Part shown: in pieces, positions 27,668-41,169 of the stretch
How the letters are laid out: each line of letters starts with the position of its first letter
Numbering within the stretch: the first letter of the stretch is position 1
Origin: Centropus unirufus
Taxonomy: Eukaryota > Chordata > Aves > Cuculiformes > Centropidae
DNA length: 64,000 nucleotides
Reading direction: 5' to 3'
Assembly: GCA_013397695.1 (NCBI GenBank)
Contig: VYZI01000207.1
Span: 316,869-380,868 of the forward strand
Program-made: the position numbers and the translations under genes
The notes under the pieces: generated by a model
Database searches by the model: none
Told to the model about the DNA's origin: nothing
What the model saw: only the letters and a program-made list of their open reading frames with translations

Positions 27668-27990
27668 GTCCCTAAAGCCCATCCAGTTCCAACCCCTTAC
27701 CATGGGCAGGGACACCTTCCACCAGACCAGGCTGCTCAGAGCCCCATCCAACCTGGCCTTGAACATTTCCAGGGATGGAGCATCCACAACATCCCTGGGC
27801 AACCTGGGCCTGTGCCTCACCACCCTCGGTGAAGAATTTCTTCCTAATGTCTAATCTAGATCTTCCTCCTTCCTATCTAAAGCCATTCCCTCTCATCCTA
27901 CCACTACACACCCTTGTAAAACATCCTTCCCCAGCTTTCCTGGAGCCCCTTCAGGTCCTGGAAGGCCGTTGTAAGGTCTCCCCGGAGTGG
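27668..27990 (-). mobile_element. CR1 LINE 3' fragment
   Basis: This is a minus-strand copy of about 320 bp. Its 3' tail is eroded at the low-coordinate side. It shows CAACCTGGCCTTGAACATTT, then GAAGAATTTCTTCCTAATGT, and ends in CGTTGTAAGGTCTCCCCGG. It carries the complement of the ORF2 C-terminus. Confidence 0.9.
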
Positions 27991-30900
27991 GGCTGCTTAT
28001 GGGGGCTGGTGGGAAGTCCCTGCAATTAAGTTGGTTGCCTGGAGATTATATATGCACATGTTTAGAAACTGATTTTCCTGGCTTTGGCTTTAAAACCTTG
28101 GTTGAAAGCTGTTCTAGGTCAACAAGCCGTCTAGTGCCAGGCTTCCAAAAAGAATCAAGTTGTTCACTTCTCTCTCCTCCAAAGGGAGGTGTTCGAGTCG
28201 GGCCACGTTTCTAAGAACAAATCAAGGGTTTGAACGTAATCGAAGTTCACAGATGAACTATTGCTCAGCCTCAGAGGTAACGCCACCGTATTTTTGTTTC
28301 TTTAACTGGTATTAAATGTGAAAACATAAATCCTTTTCAGTGGGAGAGGAGAAGGGGAGATGGTTTTCATTTGGCACAATTTCCTGTCAGGCCTAGCTCT
28401 AAACAAGGCCCATATTTACTACAAGACAATACAGTTTTACATGTACTGGTATATCCAGCACGTTTTAAAAGTGTTTAGCCAGCCCCGGGTATTAAATACC
28501 TTCACTATAAATGTGTTTAATAAAAGTAGATGAAGTTTGAAATAATTTTTGAATAATTTTACAGTAGAAACACCAGTTAAATCAACCCCATTGCAGTAAT
28601 AAATGTCACAAAAACAATTAATTATACTTGCTTGCCACTGCAAAATCAATTGTGTAACTGTTCTTCTGAAACTGACTTTTACATTACTAAGTCCTAAACA
28701 CTACACTTCTGTAACTTGTCAGAATCAGGTTTTGGTTAATAGATATTTTCAGTGATGTAATGGGAACTTCTGGCATGGAGTCAGAATATAATGGACTGTG
28801 ATTAATGTTTTAATAAGCACTTTTCTTCTGCTTATGATGCAGCAGTGAAACGGTTTCCTGCTTAGATGGATAGAACAGCAGGTGTGTGTGCAAACTTTTT
28901 TCTTTAAGTAAGAATAAGTTTTTCAGTTCTTCTGCTTGAAAATATTTAATGTTTTTCCTTGAGTCAAACACTGCTGATTTGGGGCTTTCAGTTTGTTTGT
29001 TTGTTTTAAATCCAGCTCTTGACCATATTTGTCATTTGGAAGTGCACGGTGCCATGGAAAGCTTTTTTAGTACTTAAAATAATTGCTTTGCAAAAGCGGA
29101 AGCTCATTAGTTTAAAAAAATATTTTTGATATATTGATGTTTTCTTCAGTGAAAGGATTTGTTTTAAAAATAGTGTAAGAGCAATTCAAAAGCACGCGAG
29201 AACAAAGTGGGGTGCTGAAAATATTAACAGGTTAGATTTATTATTCAAGTTGATGTAATGCACTTGCTACATGCTTGGTTACTTTTGTACTGGAAGTGGT
29301 TGTGTTTTTCCTATATTTTATTCACTGTTTTTCATGAGCCATCAATCCAGATTCACTGCTGGGATAGGTTCTTTGCTTAGGGATCCAGTCAACTGCAGTG
29401 GAGAGGTGGTGTTTCTTCCAAGGTGCTGCTTAAGGTGAGCACATTCTCCGTGCTCATAACACCTTCCTGGTAGCAGTCAGTGGTTGCTCACTTATTCTCT
29501 GCTATTTCTCTGCTTACCTGCCGAACGTGAGGTCTGCCTGCTGCTGAAAATGAGGGGTCTCACTTTGCTCCTTCCCCCATGTCCCCAGAGGCTGGGTATT
29601 AGCAGTGAATGTTCCTGTGGTGACGACAAAGGAGAAGAAGGTGAATCCTGTAGAAAGAGGCCCTGTGTCTTGGTTATTGCTGGCCTGAGTCCACTCAGTA
29701 TCTGTTGAGGCACCTCTGATTTCTCATTACAAAAAGTCTGGAAGGACAGGAAAGATGCTGTGGTCCTGGCTGCAGTACAGCTGCTCTTCTCCCTGGAGTC
29801 TGTTGACATTAATAGAGGCACAAGATTACTGGTAGTTTCTCCATCTCTACATTCTTCCCCTCAAACCAGGGAGTCTTATTGCTCCTCTGTTCTCCTCTGC
29901 TTTAAGTTTACAGTCAGAAAAAAATACATACACATATTTTTAATATTTACTGAGACTTTCCCGTGGAACCTCTGTGCCTTGGTTTTACGCCAACTCTGTA
30001 CTGGGGTAGCATCTGCCATCCATAGGGGAGGTTGCTTCTGTTTTTCCTTTATTTGCTACTACTGCATTTGTCTAGCTCTGCCTTAAAAAGATGCAGAAGG
30101 TGAATTCTGGCTGCTATCTATTTTTCCTGACTCCCTTCCAGAATTCATGAGGAAATGCTCATGAAGAAAGCCAAGAAAAATTGACACCTCTTCTCCCCTT
30201 CCTGTCATTAGAAGGTTCCCTCTCTCCTTCACCTCCTCTTCTCACATTTAGGCCCTGATGGATTGGGCAGACTTCTTGCTCTGTGGTCATCGATTCTGTT
30301 AATTGTCAAAAAGTATCCCGGAATTGACAGAGAAGAGGAGGTCTGCGCTCTGAGGCCATCACAGAACTTGGAAGCTTAAAGTTCCTGCTGTTGCAGACTC
30401 TCTTCAGTGCACAGTTAATTTTGGAATGAAAAGTCCCACAGATACTGAGTCTGCAAACAAGCTGAAATGTGGAAAGAAAACCGTTCCTTTTTTTCTTATT
30501 CCATGATGCAGGTGCATCCTGCTCTTTTCCTCACCAGAAGAGAAGCAAGCATAGTTGGGAAGGTGTGAGTACAGGAGGAGACTTTACTTTCAGGAGGCTG
30601 CTGTGCTCTGCCTTGAGGGGTCTAAGCTGTAGGTTCCTTCTTCTTGATCTTTGGACTTCTGTCTAAGAGCAGTCACTGGAGTTACTATTTTTGCAATGCT
30701 GCTTCTCATTCTCACTCAGAAGTGATCCATAGACTTTTACCTCTACTGTATTCACTCAGTTTATCCAGCCCTGCTTGGAAAAGGCATGGACTAGCAGAAG
30801 AATGTGTGAAAATGGAGTTGTCCACTTCTATAATACAAGCATCTGAGTGGTCACGGGAGTTATAAAACCTGGAGATCCTGGAGATGACAGCAATGATAAT

Positions 30901-31356
30901 TGGGTGCAGCAGCCCTCCTCAACAGTTTCATCAAGTACTGCAGCTACCAGGCTCCTTCCCTTCCTGTTCCAAAGAGCTGTAGGAACTTCAGATATTCCAT
31001 GACATGGTCTTGGCTCTAGTGTCAAAACATTATTCTGAAAAAAAAAACAACCCCACACTGAAATTGCTTGGGTGCTGAGAGTGCCAGGATTAAAAATAAA
31101 TGAAAGCTCAACATAGGTCCAGTTCTGCTCCTGGCCCTGCCAGAGAGGGTTTGTGGTGGCCTTGATGGGAGAACAGAACTAGGCCTACAGAAGTGCCTTT
31201 AATGTTCCAAGCCTTGGGCAGGATGTGTGGATACGACTGTGTTTTGCCGCACAGTGGATGAACTGTGTGTGCTCAGACTTTCATATAATTGAGAACCCTG
31301 CTTGACATTGCTCAGGGATGTTTGCAAATGGAGCAAAGGAATGCAGCCACCTATGC

Positions 31357-31778
31357 AGAATCATAGAATCACCAGGTTGGAAAAGGCCCTTGAGTTCACG
31401 TACAACCATCCCTGTCCACTACTAAGCCATATCCCTAAGCACCTCGTCTACCCATGTTTTGAATACCTCCAGGGACAGTGACTCAGCCACCTCCCTGGCA
31501 GCTGTTTCAGTGTTTGATCGCCCTTTTGGTGAAGAATTTTTCCTGATGTCCAGTTTGACCCTGCCCTGGCACAGCTTGAGGCCATTCCCCCTCATCCTAT
31601 TGTCTGTCACTTGGGAGGAGAGACCAGCACCCACCTCTCCACAATTTCCTTTTCAGGCAGTTGTAGGCAGCGATGAGGTCTCCCCTCAGCCTCCTTTTCT
31701 CCAGGCTGAACAACCCCAGCTCCCTCAGCCGCTCCTCATAACCCTTGTTCTCCAGCCCCTTCCCCAGCTTGGTTGCTC
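31357..31778 (-). mobile_element. CR1 LINE 3' fragment
   Basis: This well-preserved minus-strand copy runs from AGAATCATAGAATCACCAGG to the complement of GGGGAAGGGGCTGGAGAACA near 31778. On the minus strand it encodes the LGLFSLEKRRLRGDLIAAYN-type end of CR1 ORF2, with a few disruptions. It marks the left border of the CR1-dense half of the window. Confidence 0.94.
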
Positions 31779-32099
31779 CACTCATGGTGTGGCAGTGAAG
31801 CGCTGTGCTAGTTTGTGGGCTGCTTGCTGGGGTATGAGCTTGGCTGCGTGGGTAGATATTTGGCTTTACCAGGGTCCACTGGCAGCTCATTGACTTTCCT
31901 ATCTTTCAAAACAGAAATGCTGGAAAAATGTCTGCTAAGATCCATTCCTGTATGTACCAGGACAACAGGTTTCCTAAGTTGTCTGCCCTGAGAATTTAAG
32001 ACCAGAAGAGAAAAGAAAATCAACGCCTTCCTTTAATGCTCTCTTTATTCCATGAGAAAAACACTTTGTGAATGGGGATAGCAAATATGTGAGATATCC

Positions 32100-32354
32100 A
32101 TAGAATCGTAGAATGGTTTGGATTGGAAGGGACATTAAGATCACCCAGTTCCGCCCCCCTGCTGTGGGCCAGGACACCTCCCACCAGACCAGGCTGCTCA
32201 GAGGCCCCTCCAACCTGGCCTTGAACACCTCCAGGCACTGGGCATCCACGACTCCCCTGGGCAACCTGTGCCAGTGCCTCACCACCCTCAGTGTGAAGAA
32301 TTTCTTCCTCAAGTCTAGTCTAAATCTTCTCCTCTCCAATTTAAAGTCAATACC
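32100..32354 (-). mobile_element. CR1 LINE 3' fragment
   Basis: This minus-strand copy of the 'GGTTTGGATTGGAAGGGAC' subfamily starts with ATAGAATCGTAGAATGG. It shows the usual CTGGCCTTGAACACCTCCAG block and is truncated near CCAATTTAAAGTCAATACC. It lies only about 320 bp from a CR1 of another subfamily, so these are two separate insertions. Confidence 0.93.
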
Positions 32355-33467
32355 CATGTATGGGTCCATTTCATACCTTCTGGATGGCACGTGCTCACCT
32401 CTTTTTTTCTGCGGGAGCAGTGATGGAGAAGTGGAGTTCAATGTTTCAGGATCTGCCCAGCAGCAGGGCTCTGGTAGAGGCCTCTGGAGAGGGAGCTGGT
32501 TTCCCTGCTACATTGGGTGAGCTTGGGAAGGTGAATAAGGTCAAATCTCATTTTCTGAAGGATGGGAATACCTGCTTTGAAATCAGTGTTAGGCACTGGG
32601 AAGTACTTGCTACTTAGAGAGGAGCTTTTAGGCTGGAATGGCTGGGTGGAGGTGATGATACTACAGGCTACTGATGTTTTCAAAGAATAGTTCATTGTCT
32701 GTTTTGGGCTGCTTTGAAGGATGGTTGTTTCCAACAAATCCCAGAATTTTTGTCAACTCATGACATATTTTGGTTTTATTCAGCACTTTTTTGCCCTTTC
32801 TGAGGGCTCCAGCAGCTGAAGCAGCACTGTTTTGCCACACGGCCCTTTCAGCCAAGTCTGGTGTTTGAAATAGCAACACCGCTGAATGTTTTAGAGAAGC
32901 AATTCAGCTGCCAGTTTCCTTAAGAAAGCAAAAACAATATGAAAAGCAAGAAAGACCAATAAAGGAGAGGCTTTAAAATACTAAAAAAAAACCAAACTAA
33001 ATTAAAAAGGTTCAGAAGACCTGCTAAATTTAGCAGTATTTCTAGGAAAAGGACATTTATATAAGCCTGTGTGCTCCTTGAGTCCCTTCACCTTCTTTCC
33101 TCCTCATGTCTCTCCAGCCCACATATAAACTGATTGATTATATTTTATCTTAATGAGCAGTTTCCAAAAATGTTGCTTTTCCTTTGGTAAAAGGTTTGGA
33201 TGTTCCAAAAAAAGCAGCTGCCACACAGTGGGGAGAAGGGTAGGGGGGGAGTGAGAGCTCCCCAAAACCTCTCTGCTTCCTTGCAAAGTGGTGAAGGAAC
33301 TGCAGGGGTAGCATTAATTCTTCCATGAGGAGGGTAGGGCTTTGAACTGCATGCTCTGTGCATGCAGAAAAGCTGCAATTCCTACTGGGATGGTTTTATT
33401 GATAGATACAGCAATTGAGCCAGCAATGTGTGCTTGCAGCCCAGAAGGTCCTTGGCTGCATGAAAAG

Positions 33468-34017
33468 TGTGAGCAGCTGGTCAAGGGAGGGGATTCTGCC
33501 CCTTTACTCTGCTCTCAGGAGACCTCACTTGGAGCCCTGCATCCAGCTCTGGAATCCTTAGCACAGGAAGGACATGGATCTGTTAGAGTGAGTCCAGAGG
33601 AGGCCACGAAGGTGATTCAAGGGCTGGAGCGTATCTGCTGTGAGGACAGGTTGAGAGAGTTGAGGTTGTTCAGCCTGGAGAAGAGAAGGCCCCAGGGAGA
33701 CCTCAGAGCAGCTTCCAGTACTGAAAGGGGCTACAGGAAAGCTGAGGCTCTTTATTGGGGAGGGCAGGGATGGGATGAGGTGGAGCTAATTTAGATTAAA
33801 TCTTGGGAAGAAATGTTTTCCTGTGAGGGTGATGAGGCCCTGGCCCAGGTTACCCAGAGAAGTTGTGGATGCCCCATCCCTGGAGGTGTTTGAGGCCAGG
33901 CTGGTGAGGCTTTGAGCAGCCTGATGCAGCAGGAGAAGTCCCTGCCCATGGCAGGGGGGGTGGAACTGGGCGATCTTTAAGGTCCCTTCCAACCCAAACC
34001 ATTCAGTGATTCAATGG
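33468..34017 (+). mobile_element. CR1 LINE 3' fragment, long
   Basis: This plus-strand copy of about 550 bp includes the internal block GGAGCCCTGCATCCAGCTCT and GTTGTTCAGCCTGGAGAAGA. It also includes the WNRLPRE..SLEVF-equivalent stretch and the end GATCTTTAAGGTCCCTTCCA with a worn tail (ATTCAGTGATTCAATGG). Confidence 0.94.
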
Positions 34018-34022
34018 ACACC

Positions 34023-34055
34023 TGTGTGCACACGCGCGTGTGTATATGCATGTAT
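34023..34055. repeat. 33-bp alternating pyrimidine-purine run (Z-DNA type)
   Basis: From T34023 to T34055 every step alternates pyrimidine and purine. It goes through TGTGTGCACACGCGCGTGTG and then TATATGCATGTAT without a break. It sits immediately after the tail of the CR1 copy ending at 34017. Such runs favour Z-DNA; no functional evidence is visible. Confidence 0.85.
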
Positions 34056-36462
34056 TAATATACATCATTTCACATTTACGTTGTAGTAACTCCTTGTTGT
34101 TATTGCTGTTCTATTAGGTGTTTCTGCAGGCAAGTCAGTGCCTTGATTGTTTCAGCAGCTACAGCTGTAGATAGGTGTTTTGCCCCAGAAGAGAGAAGTT
34201 AACGCTCTGAGAACTTACTGCAGAAAACCAGGTTGAATAATGAATAGACAAAGGTAACATTTTCTCGAGCAGCTGATTGAATGAGGAGTCTGTCTTGCTG
34301 GTTTTAATGAACTGTAGGCTCTGAATTGATGAAAAACACATCCTAGCTTAGGATAGTCAGGCTGGAGAAGGAAAGGTGTTGGAAACACGGCGTTAGTGTT
34401 AGAGGAGCTACAGGAGCACGCGCTTGTGGAGCTGCAGAGGAAGAGGATGACGGCGCAGAGAGATCAATCAGATCTGATCCCATTGCAGATCCTATTGCAG
34501 ATTCCTCTATAGCCTTTGTTAAGTCAGGTAGGCTCAAATCCCCAGAGGAAGTTAAACACCAAAATACCTTTGGAGTTTGGCTTCAGTCTGTATGTAAACC
34601 TTTTTTTTTCTACCTCCCCACTCGCCTGCCTGATAGTACTTTGTGTCAGCATCCACCTCCTTGGCTACCAAAGCAACCAGAGCTCGGGTTCTGTGAACTG
34701 GCCACCATTATCTCTGTTGTTTCCAGTACTAATTAATTTATGTAGTGCTGTGCCTTGTCTGACCTCTGTGTTCTTTGCTCTGAGCTGCCTGACCTTTGCT
34801 ATTAAGCTGTCTCTAGCTGGAAGAAGTCCGTGTTAGTAAGTGCTACAGATTAGCCTGAATAATTTATCTCTTTTCCCAGCCCCCTCGGGTTTTTTTTGAC
34901 AGCTGTGCAATTCACGAGGAGTGACTTTTGTACTTTCTTTTAAATCAGAGATGAAAGTTGTGGGGTAGCATTGGGATAGAATGAGATCCCTGCAGGGAAA
35001 ATACCTCACTGGATGAGGAATCCCCATTTACACTCATTTCTTGAGATCTATCACTGTAAATCATGCTTAAAGGTTTTTTGGGTGGAGCACCTATGAAACT
35101 AATTTGAATGTGGTGCTCTCAGAGGAAAAAGGACTGCCTGTTTTTGTTCTAAACCTAGATATGAGCTTGGTCTTTCCTTCTCATTGGGTTGAGTCACTGA
35201 GGGATGTGTTCGTTCATGGGGTGAAGAAATTTGAGACCAGTGTTGCTTGTAGAATTCCATAGGTCAGCGTGGAATAGGTTCAGCAGCAGTGCATTAAATG
35301 GGCAGAGTGTGTACTGGGAGCTTTTGAACTCTAGTGGGATTAAAGGGTTAAAACCCTGATGCAGAAAAATAACTGACTTGGGAAGAAGACCTATAGCATC
35401 CCTATGGAAATATTACTTTTTATTCCTTGAGAAAATGGAAGGTCCTGTTGGGAGAAAAAGCAAGGAATGTGCATTAGTACAGCTTTAACCTCCATAAAGA
35501 GTTATAGGGGAGTTTGTATCAAGCTGCACTTGCGGTGCAATGTGTGTGGGGCTATGTTTGAGACACTTCTAGGACAGCTTGGATTTGGGTGTGTTCCAGC
35601 GTGCGTTGGAATAGCATGGAGGTGGTCTTCGAAGATCCAGCCTTGCTTTTCCTGTGGTGTTTTCTTTTCTGTGGTTCCAGCTGACAGAGCCTTTGTAGTG
35701 CAAGAGCTTTTCAGTCATGAAGGGCATCTTGTTAGCTGATAGTAGATTTATGTGCCAAAATAGTCTTTAAGTCCTTGAGCACCTCCTTAACACTTGTGTG
35801 GCAGATAATGCAATACTTGATGTCAAAGTCAACTTAGCAGAGGGCTCCTTCTATTGATGGGAGAAATCAACATGGTCCTTTGCTTTCTTCCCTTAAATCA
35901 CATCAGCAACCTGTCAGATGTGATGCACCATGCTTCAAAAACTCACGAGAAATTGTTAGCAACTCACTAGAAATTTAGCTTTATTTTGATAATAATCTCA
36001 TTTGGATGAACCCTCTTTCTCACCAGAATTCTGCAGTGCCTTTGATCAGTAATATATGGATTTTTCTTCAGAACAGATCCATGCCCTCAAATAAGGGATT
36101 ATTTTCCTTCTCTGATCCGCTCTTCCACACTGTTCAGGGACTTAAAAACCGAGTGCAGGTCCACAGAGACCCTGATGTTTCCCAGCTCTGCATCCAGTGA
36201 GGGCTCCCGGTTCCTGGCTACCATCAGGGAGAACTGGAGTCTTGGTCCAGTTGCTTTTAATGGTTGGTTATAAGGAAATGCATTCTGATAGACAAGTTTT
36301 TTCAACACGTGCATTACCCACCATGTTCCTGCGTATCCATTTACATTTTAACTCCATTAAGCGTGTTGTATGTGTTACCCTTCTCTCTACTGCTGCCTTC
36401 AGTTAAGGGGTTTATACATCGATGTATATTTATTGGGGCTGATGGGAGCTGGGTTTGGACTT

Positions 36463-37020
36463 AGAATCGTAGAAGCATAGAATGGTTTGGGCTGAAAAGG
36501 ACCATAAATATCATCCAGTTCAAACCCCCTGCGACGAGCAGGGACACCTCCCACCAGACCAGCTTGCTCAAAGCTCCATCCAACCTGGCCTTGAACACCT
36601 CCAGGGATGGGGCAGCCACAACTTCCCTGGGCAACCTGTGCTAGGGCCTCCCCACCTTCATTGTGAGGAATTTCTTTCAAATGCTTTGTCTAAATCTTCC
36701 TCTCTCCAAGTTAAAGCCGTTCCCCCTCATCCTATCACTACACACCTTCATAAAAAGTCCTTTCCCAGATTACGTGGACTCCCCCTTCAGTACTGGAAGC
36801 TGCTCCAAGTTCTCCCTGGAGCCTTCTCTTCTCCAGGCTGAACAGCCTCAACTCTCTCAGCCTGTCCTCACACCAGAGGTGCTCCAGCCCTTGAATAATC
36901 TTTTAACCTCCTCTGGACCCATTCCTTGTTATGCTCCATATCCTTCTTATGCTGAAGACTCCAGAACTGGACACAGGACTCCAGGTGGGGTCTCACAAGA
37001 GAGAAGTAGAGGGGACTTGA
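36463..37020 (-). mobile_element. CR1 LINE 3' fragment, long
   Basis: This minus-strand copy of about 555 bp starts with AGAATCGTAGAAGCATAGAA. It continues through GGCCTTGAACACCTCCAGGG and CTCTTCTCCAGGCTGAACAG up to CCAGAACTGGACACAGGACT. It retains the complement of the ORF2 C-terminal region with several indels. Confidence 0.94.
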
Positions 37021-37821
37021 GTTATAGTGACTATAAAATGAGATGAGATCTGGCACTTGGTTTAATGGGGCCAAAGAGTGGCATGACGTGTTATCTGATA
37101 ACATCATGTCGTACGGTGCTTCATAAGGCACTAATATTTTTATATTCCCTGAAAAAATGATAAAAAGCTTGCTTATCACATTCAGTGCATGCATCTACAT
37201 AGACATGTGCCTGTTTATGGCTCCGTGTTAAAGCAGTGGCTCACAGAGTTCCTTCATTTCTCGTTACAGCATAGAGCTTTTGTACCTTAGTTATGAGAGA
37301 AATTAAGCAGATGAAGAGCACAAAGCAGGAAAATTACCTTCTTTAATTCTGTACAGACGTTTATGATGATTGAAGACTAAAGGAGTTTTGTAATGAAATA
37401 GCAAATTGCAAGAAAGAAGGTAAAGTTCAGTACAAAGATGCCCTGTCTTTTAGTATTGGAGGGGAGTGCATCACATCCTGATCCAATAATTGCTCTCCTC
37501 TTGTCTTGCAGCTTTTTGACATGATGTAGCCATGGGACTTCCCTTTAAAGCACAGTAATTTCTTTAAAACCTATTTGATCTGTCAAGTAGGTGTAGGAGC
37601 TTGTGTCAGGCAGGAAGAAGACAGCAGATGCAGTTCTGACACAGGATACAAATGCAGAGAAGTTAATTGACTTTGCCAGGGGAGAAAATTCTTCCTCCCA
37701 ATTATGTCAAACACCAGACAGCTTTTCAGAGGTGGGGAGGGAAACGTGCCTGAGGGACAGCCCTGACACAGTGCTTTTATAGTAGGTGCTTTCTGTGCTT
37801 TATTAAAGCTTTCAGGGGTAA

Positions 37822-37840
37822 AATAATAATAATAATAATA
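37822..37840 (+). repeat. (AAT)n microsatellite
   Basis: Six AAT units plus one base form an uninterrupted trinucleotide run in otherwise unique intron sequence. A shorter AAT patch occurs near 22217. Confidence 0.95.
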
Positions 37841-39054
37841 TGGACTAGCTCAGTTGCATCTTTGTTTGGGGATCCTCAGACCTCATAAATCTGTTGCCCT
37901 TCTGTGGTCCCCTAGGATTTTCTGCCTGTTTTTGTGAAGATACAGTTTCAGAAGCAATGAAGTCCTAGACTTCTTATTTTTCTGCCAGCTTTAGCTGTCC
38001 TGCCTCTCTAACTGCTTATTGTTATTATTTAAACCCTGTCAGAGTCAACAGGTTTCTGTCACATTCTAACTTTCTAATATTTGGAAGGCAAAGGAGAGGT
38101 CTGGGCTTTCTTCTTGATTCGTTAATCCCTGGTCAGGACTGTAGCCTGTCTCCTGTATGAACCTCTGCAGTTTTGTGTTCCAGCACCACATGATTCTTTT
38201 ACAGAAATTTCCTGTCAGTGAAGAAGGAGCCAGCAAGGCTGTCATGGTAGGGGTTATTGTTTTGAGGAATGAAACACCATCTTCTCCACTCTGACTCCTT
38301 TTCCTCTCGCAGCTGAGTTTGTGGTTTCACTTCATCAGTTTTTCCACTGCGAACCATGGACAAATATTATTGCCAAGAAATGATAAATATAACAAATAAT
38401 AAAGAGATTGATGTAGGCAAGTTTTTTATTCGATATCAGTTTGCTCTGAGGTTGTGATGTGTGACAGAGCACAGTGGTGGGCAGTGCAAGTGCACATTGA
38501 TACAAACTTAAAGCATGCCCAACAGGTTTTCCGCGCTCGGATTGAAAGGATTTGTGTCTCTATGATATATTAAAGTTCATCCGTAGTGAGACTGGGTAGC
38601 CAGACTGCATTCCCTCCCTCCACTAAGAACTGCAGGCGGTCACATGATGGAGCAGAACAATGATAAAGCTCTTGTAGGAGTTAGTTTTTACAGGCTAGGA
38701 ATACCTGCCTGGCTGGCAAATGTTTGGTTTCTGTCCACTGGATGAGTTCCTTTCCCACTGCATGAGCCCTGAGGATGGTTGCTGTTAATTATGGCTGCAA
38801 GGTGATCAGCATTCTGGGAGGTAAAAAGAACAAAAGAAATCGCAACTCTGTCTTCATTTTTTTTTCATAGCGAAGGCAGAACCTATTTCCATTGTCCTTT
38901 TCACTTGTAGCACAACTCTAAGTAGCCGGCCTCTTTGGGCTCGTTTCAGTAGCTCTTATGGCTTTTTCAAGAGTATGTTGGTAAATCTGTTTATATTTTC
39001 CGTGGTTGGGGTTGTTTATTGCTGTTGTTTGCTTTACAAAGGCACCTAGGAATA

Positions 39055-39120
39055 GTGGCTGACAGATACGGCTGGACTCGATCACAGAGGTGTTTTCCAA
39101 GCTGGTGATTTTAGGATGCT
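39055..39120 (+). mobile_element. CR1 LINE 3' end, eroded
   Basis: GGCTGGACTCGATCACAGAG followed by GTGTTTTCCAAGCTGGTGAT resembles the terminal block of CR1 (TTTTCCAACCTGGTGATTCT). Only about 65 bp remain, with many changes. Confidence 0.65.
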
Positions 39121-40197
39121 AAGAATAGAATTCAAGTCCAACGTAGTGAAGCTTAGACAGTGACTTAGAGGTGTGTGGAGGAACAGCCGATGCCCCAGAC
39201 TGCCTAAAAGGGGAGGATCCCACCGTAGAACGAAACAGTTAAATATCAGTCAACAGGAACAAAGCAGCTCCCTTCTATTTCTCCTGCACTTGCCGCATTT
39301 CGCAAGAAGAGAGTCAATACTATCAAAACTTCTCATTCTTTGGGCTTTTCCCTGCCAGTGTTTCTGTGCCAGGGCTTCCAGTGGCAAAGAACTCTTCAGT
39401 TTGTGGATTCCAACTTTTTACTCATCCTTGCATCTGGTTGTTTTCTTTGAACCCCTGATATTTTCAGATTGACACAGTACTGATCACAGTCGCGTTTGGT
39501 TAAATTTGAGGTTAGTTTACATGAGTCAGTGATGAATTTTGATGTGACACTTTTCTGCACATCAGGCATTCATTATCTTCAAAATAATTACTTGAGAAAC
39601 TTTATTCAGCCACTAAATGTAATGTTATTAAAACAAACCCTTACTGTTCATAAATTAGGTTTGGAATCGTGCTGCATTTGGTTTTTTCACATTTCTTGGA
39701 ATGCACTTACAGTTTAGCTGAGCAGGATTCAATGTAGGGCATAACTTTCAGAATAATTCTTGAATATTCTGGCAGCAAGTGCTGTAGTATTATAATTATG
39801 CCATAAGCATTCAATGTTTTTCCATCCTAAGCTGGCTATAATCCCAGTTCTGGAATACAGCTTTCTTGTTGCTCTCATCTCATCACGCGAAGGTGCAATT
39901 CTGTTCACAGAAGTTATTTCTTAATAAAGTCGATCATTTGGGCTGGTTACACACTAAAGCTGTTCAAAAAAGAAAAGTCTCTCTTTCCTGCTGAAGTTGT
40001 AAATTATTTTTTCACTTTTCTTAGAGGAAATTTGACTTTTATGAATGAGTTAAGCCAGTAGGGACTGTTCAGAAACAGACCAGATTCTTGGATATATTAA
40101 AATACTGCTCTCACTTAACCCTTTTAGTTAAAAAGTGGGAGTTAATTAAACCAATGCAATCTAGTGGCCTTAGCATACCTGCCGTGTGTTGTGCATT

Positions 40198-41030
40198 TCA
40201 AAGCAGAACAGGACCTAGTGGTGTACCCCAGGGTCGATGTCGGGACCGGTGCTGTTCAGCCTCTTCCCTGCTGCCTGGTTGAGGGAAAAGAGCACACCCT
40301 CAGCAAGTCTGCAGGCAACGTGAAGTTCAGAGGACCAGTACACGGGCGGTTGTGCTGCCCTTCAAAGGGACCTCGACAGGCTGGGGAAATGATCCAGCAG
40401 TGATCTTGTGGAGTTCAGCAAAGAGAAATGCCAAGAGCTGCACCTGGAGAGAAATAACCCCACGCACCAGCTGGAAAGCAGCTTTGCACAGAAGGCCTCG
40501 GAGCAGACCAACTTGTCCATGAGCCAACAGTGTGTCCTTGTGGGAAGGAAGGCAAACAACCTCCTGGGCCGCATTAGGCAGAGCAGTAGCAGATCAAGGG
40601 AGGTGATTGGTCCCTTCCTCTTAGTGCTGGTGGGAGACACGTCAGGAGTGTGGAGTCCAGCTCCAGGCTCTCCATCGTGAGAGATGTGGACACTGGGGTA
40701 AGGACTTGGGGTGCCTGCTGTGTGAGGGGAGATTGAATCTGGAGAAGGGAAGGCTCAGAGGGATCTTGTCAATGTGTGTAAATACCCGATAGAGGGCAGG
40801 GAGCAAAGGGGACAGAACCAGACTGTTCTCAGAGGTGCCCAGTGAGAGGACAAGATGCAATGGACACCAACTGAAATACAGGGTATTCCAATGAAACGTG
40901 TGCTGTGAGGGAGATCGAACACTGGCACAGGTTATCCAGAGAGTTTGTGAAGTCTTCCTTCTTCGAGATACTCAAAACTTGACTGGAAACAACCCTGAGC
41001 AACTTGCTTGGGCTCAGCCAGTTTTGAAGG
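40198..41030 (+). mobile_element. CR1 LINE ORF2 fragment with reverse-transcriptase end
   Basis: This is the most 5'-extended CR1 piece in the window. It encodes PSGVPQG, the motif before the reverse-transcriptase active site, near 40213. It then shows decayed versions of the internal ORF2 region: GCACCTGGAGAGAAATAACC, then GAGCCAACAGTGTGTCCTTG and GTGGAGTCCAGCTCCAGGCT. Frameshifts and deletions are many, and the active-site YADD region is not readable. The right part, from about 40700, follows the CR1 3' region only loosely, so its border is approximate. It is old and inactive. Confidence 0.8.
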
Positions 41031-41169
41031 GTCTCCAGATGTGTCTTCCAGCCTCAGCACTTCTCTGCCTTATGACCAAGGTGTCTGCTCTGAGTCTACA
41101 TGGCAAGGTGATAACATTCCATCAAATCATCTCAGCAGCAAGATACATAATTCCATATAAAAAGAGAGA

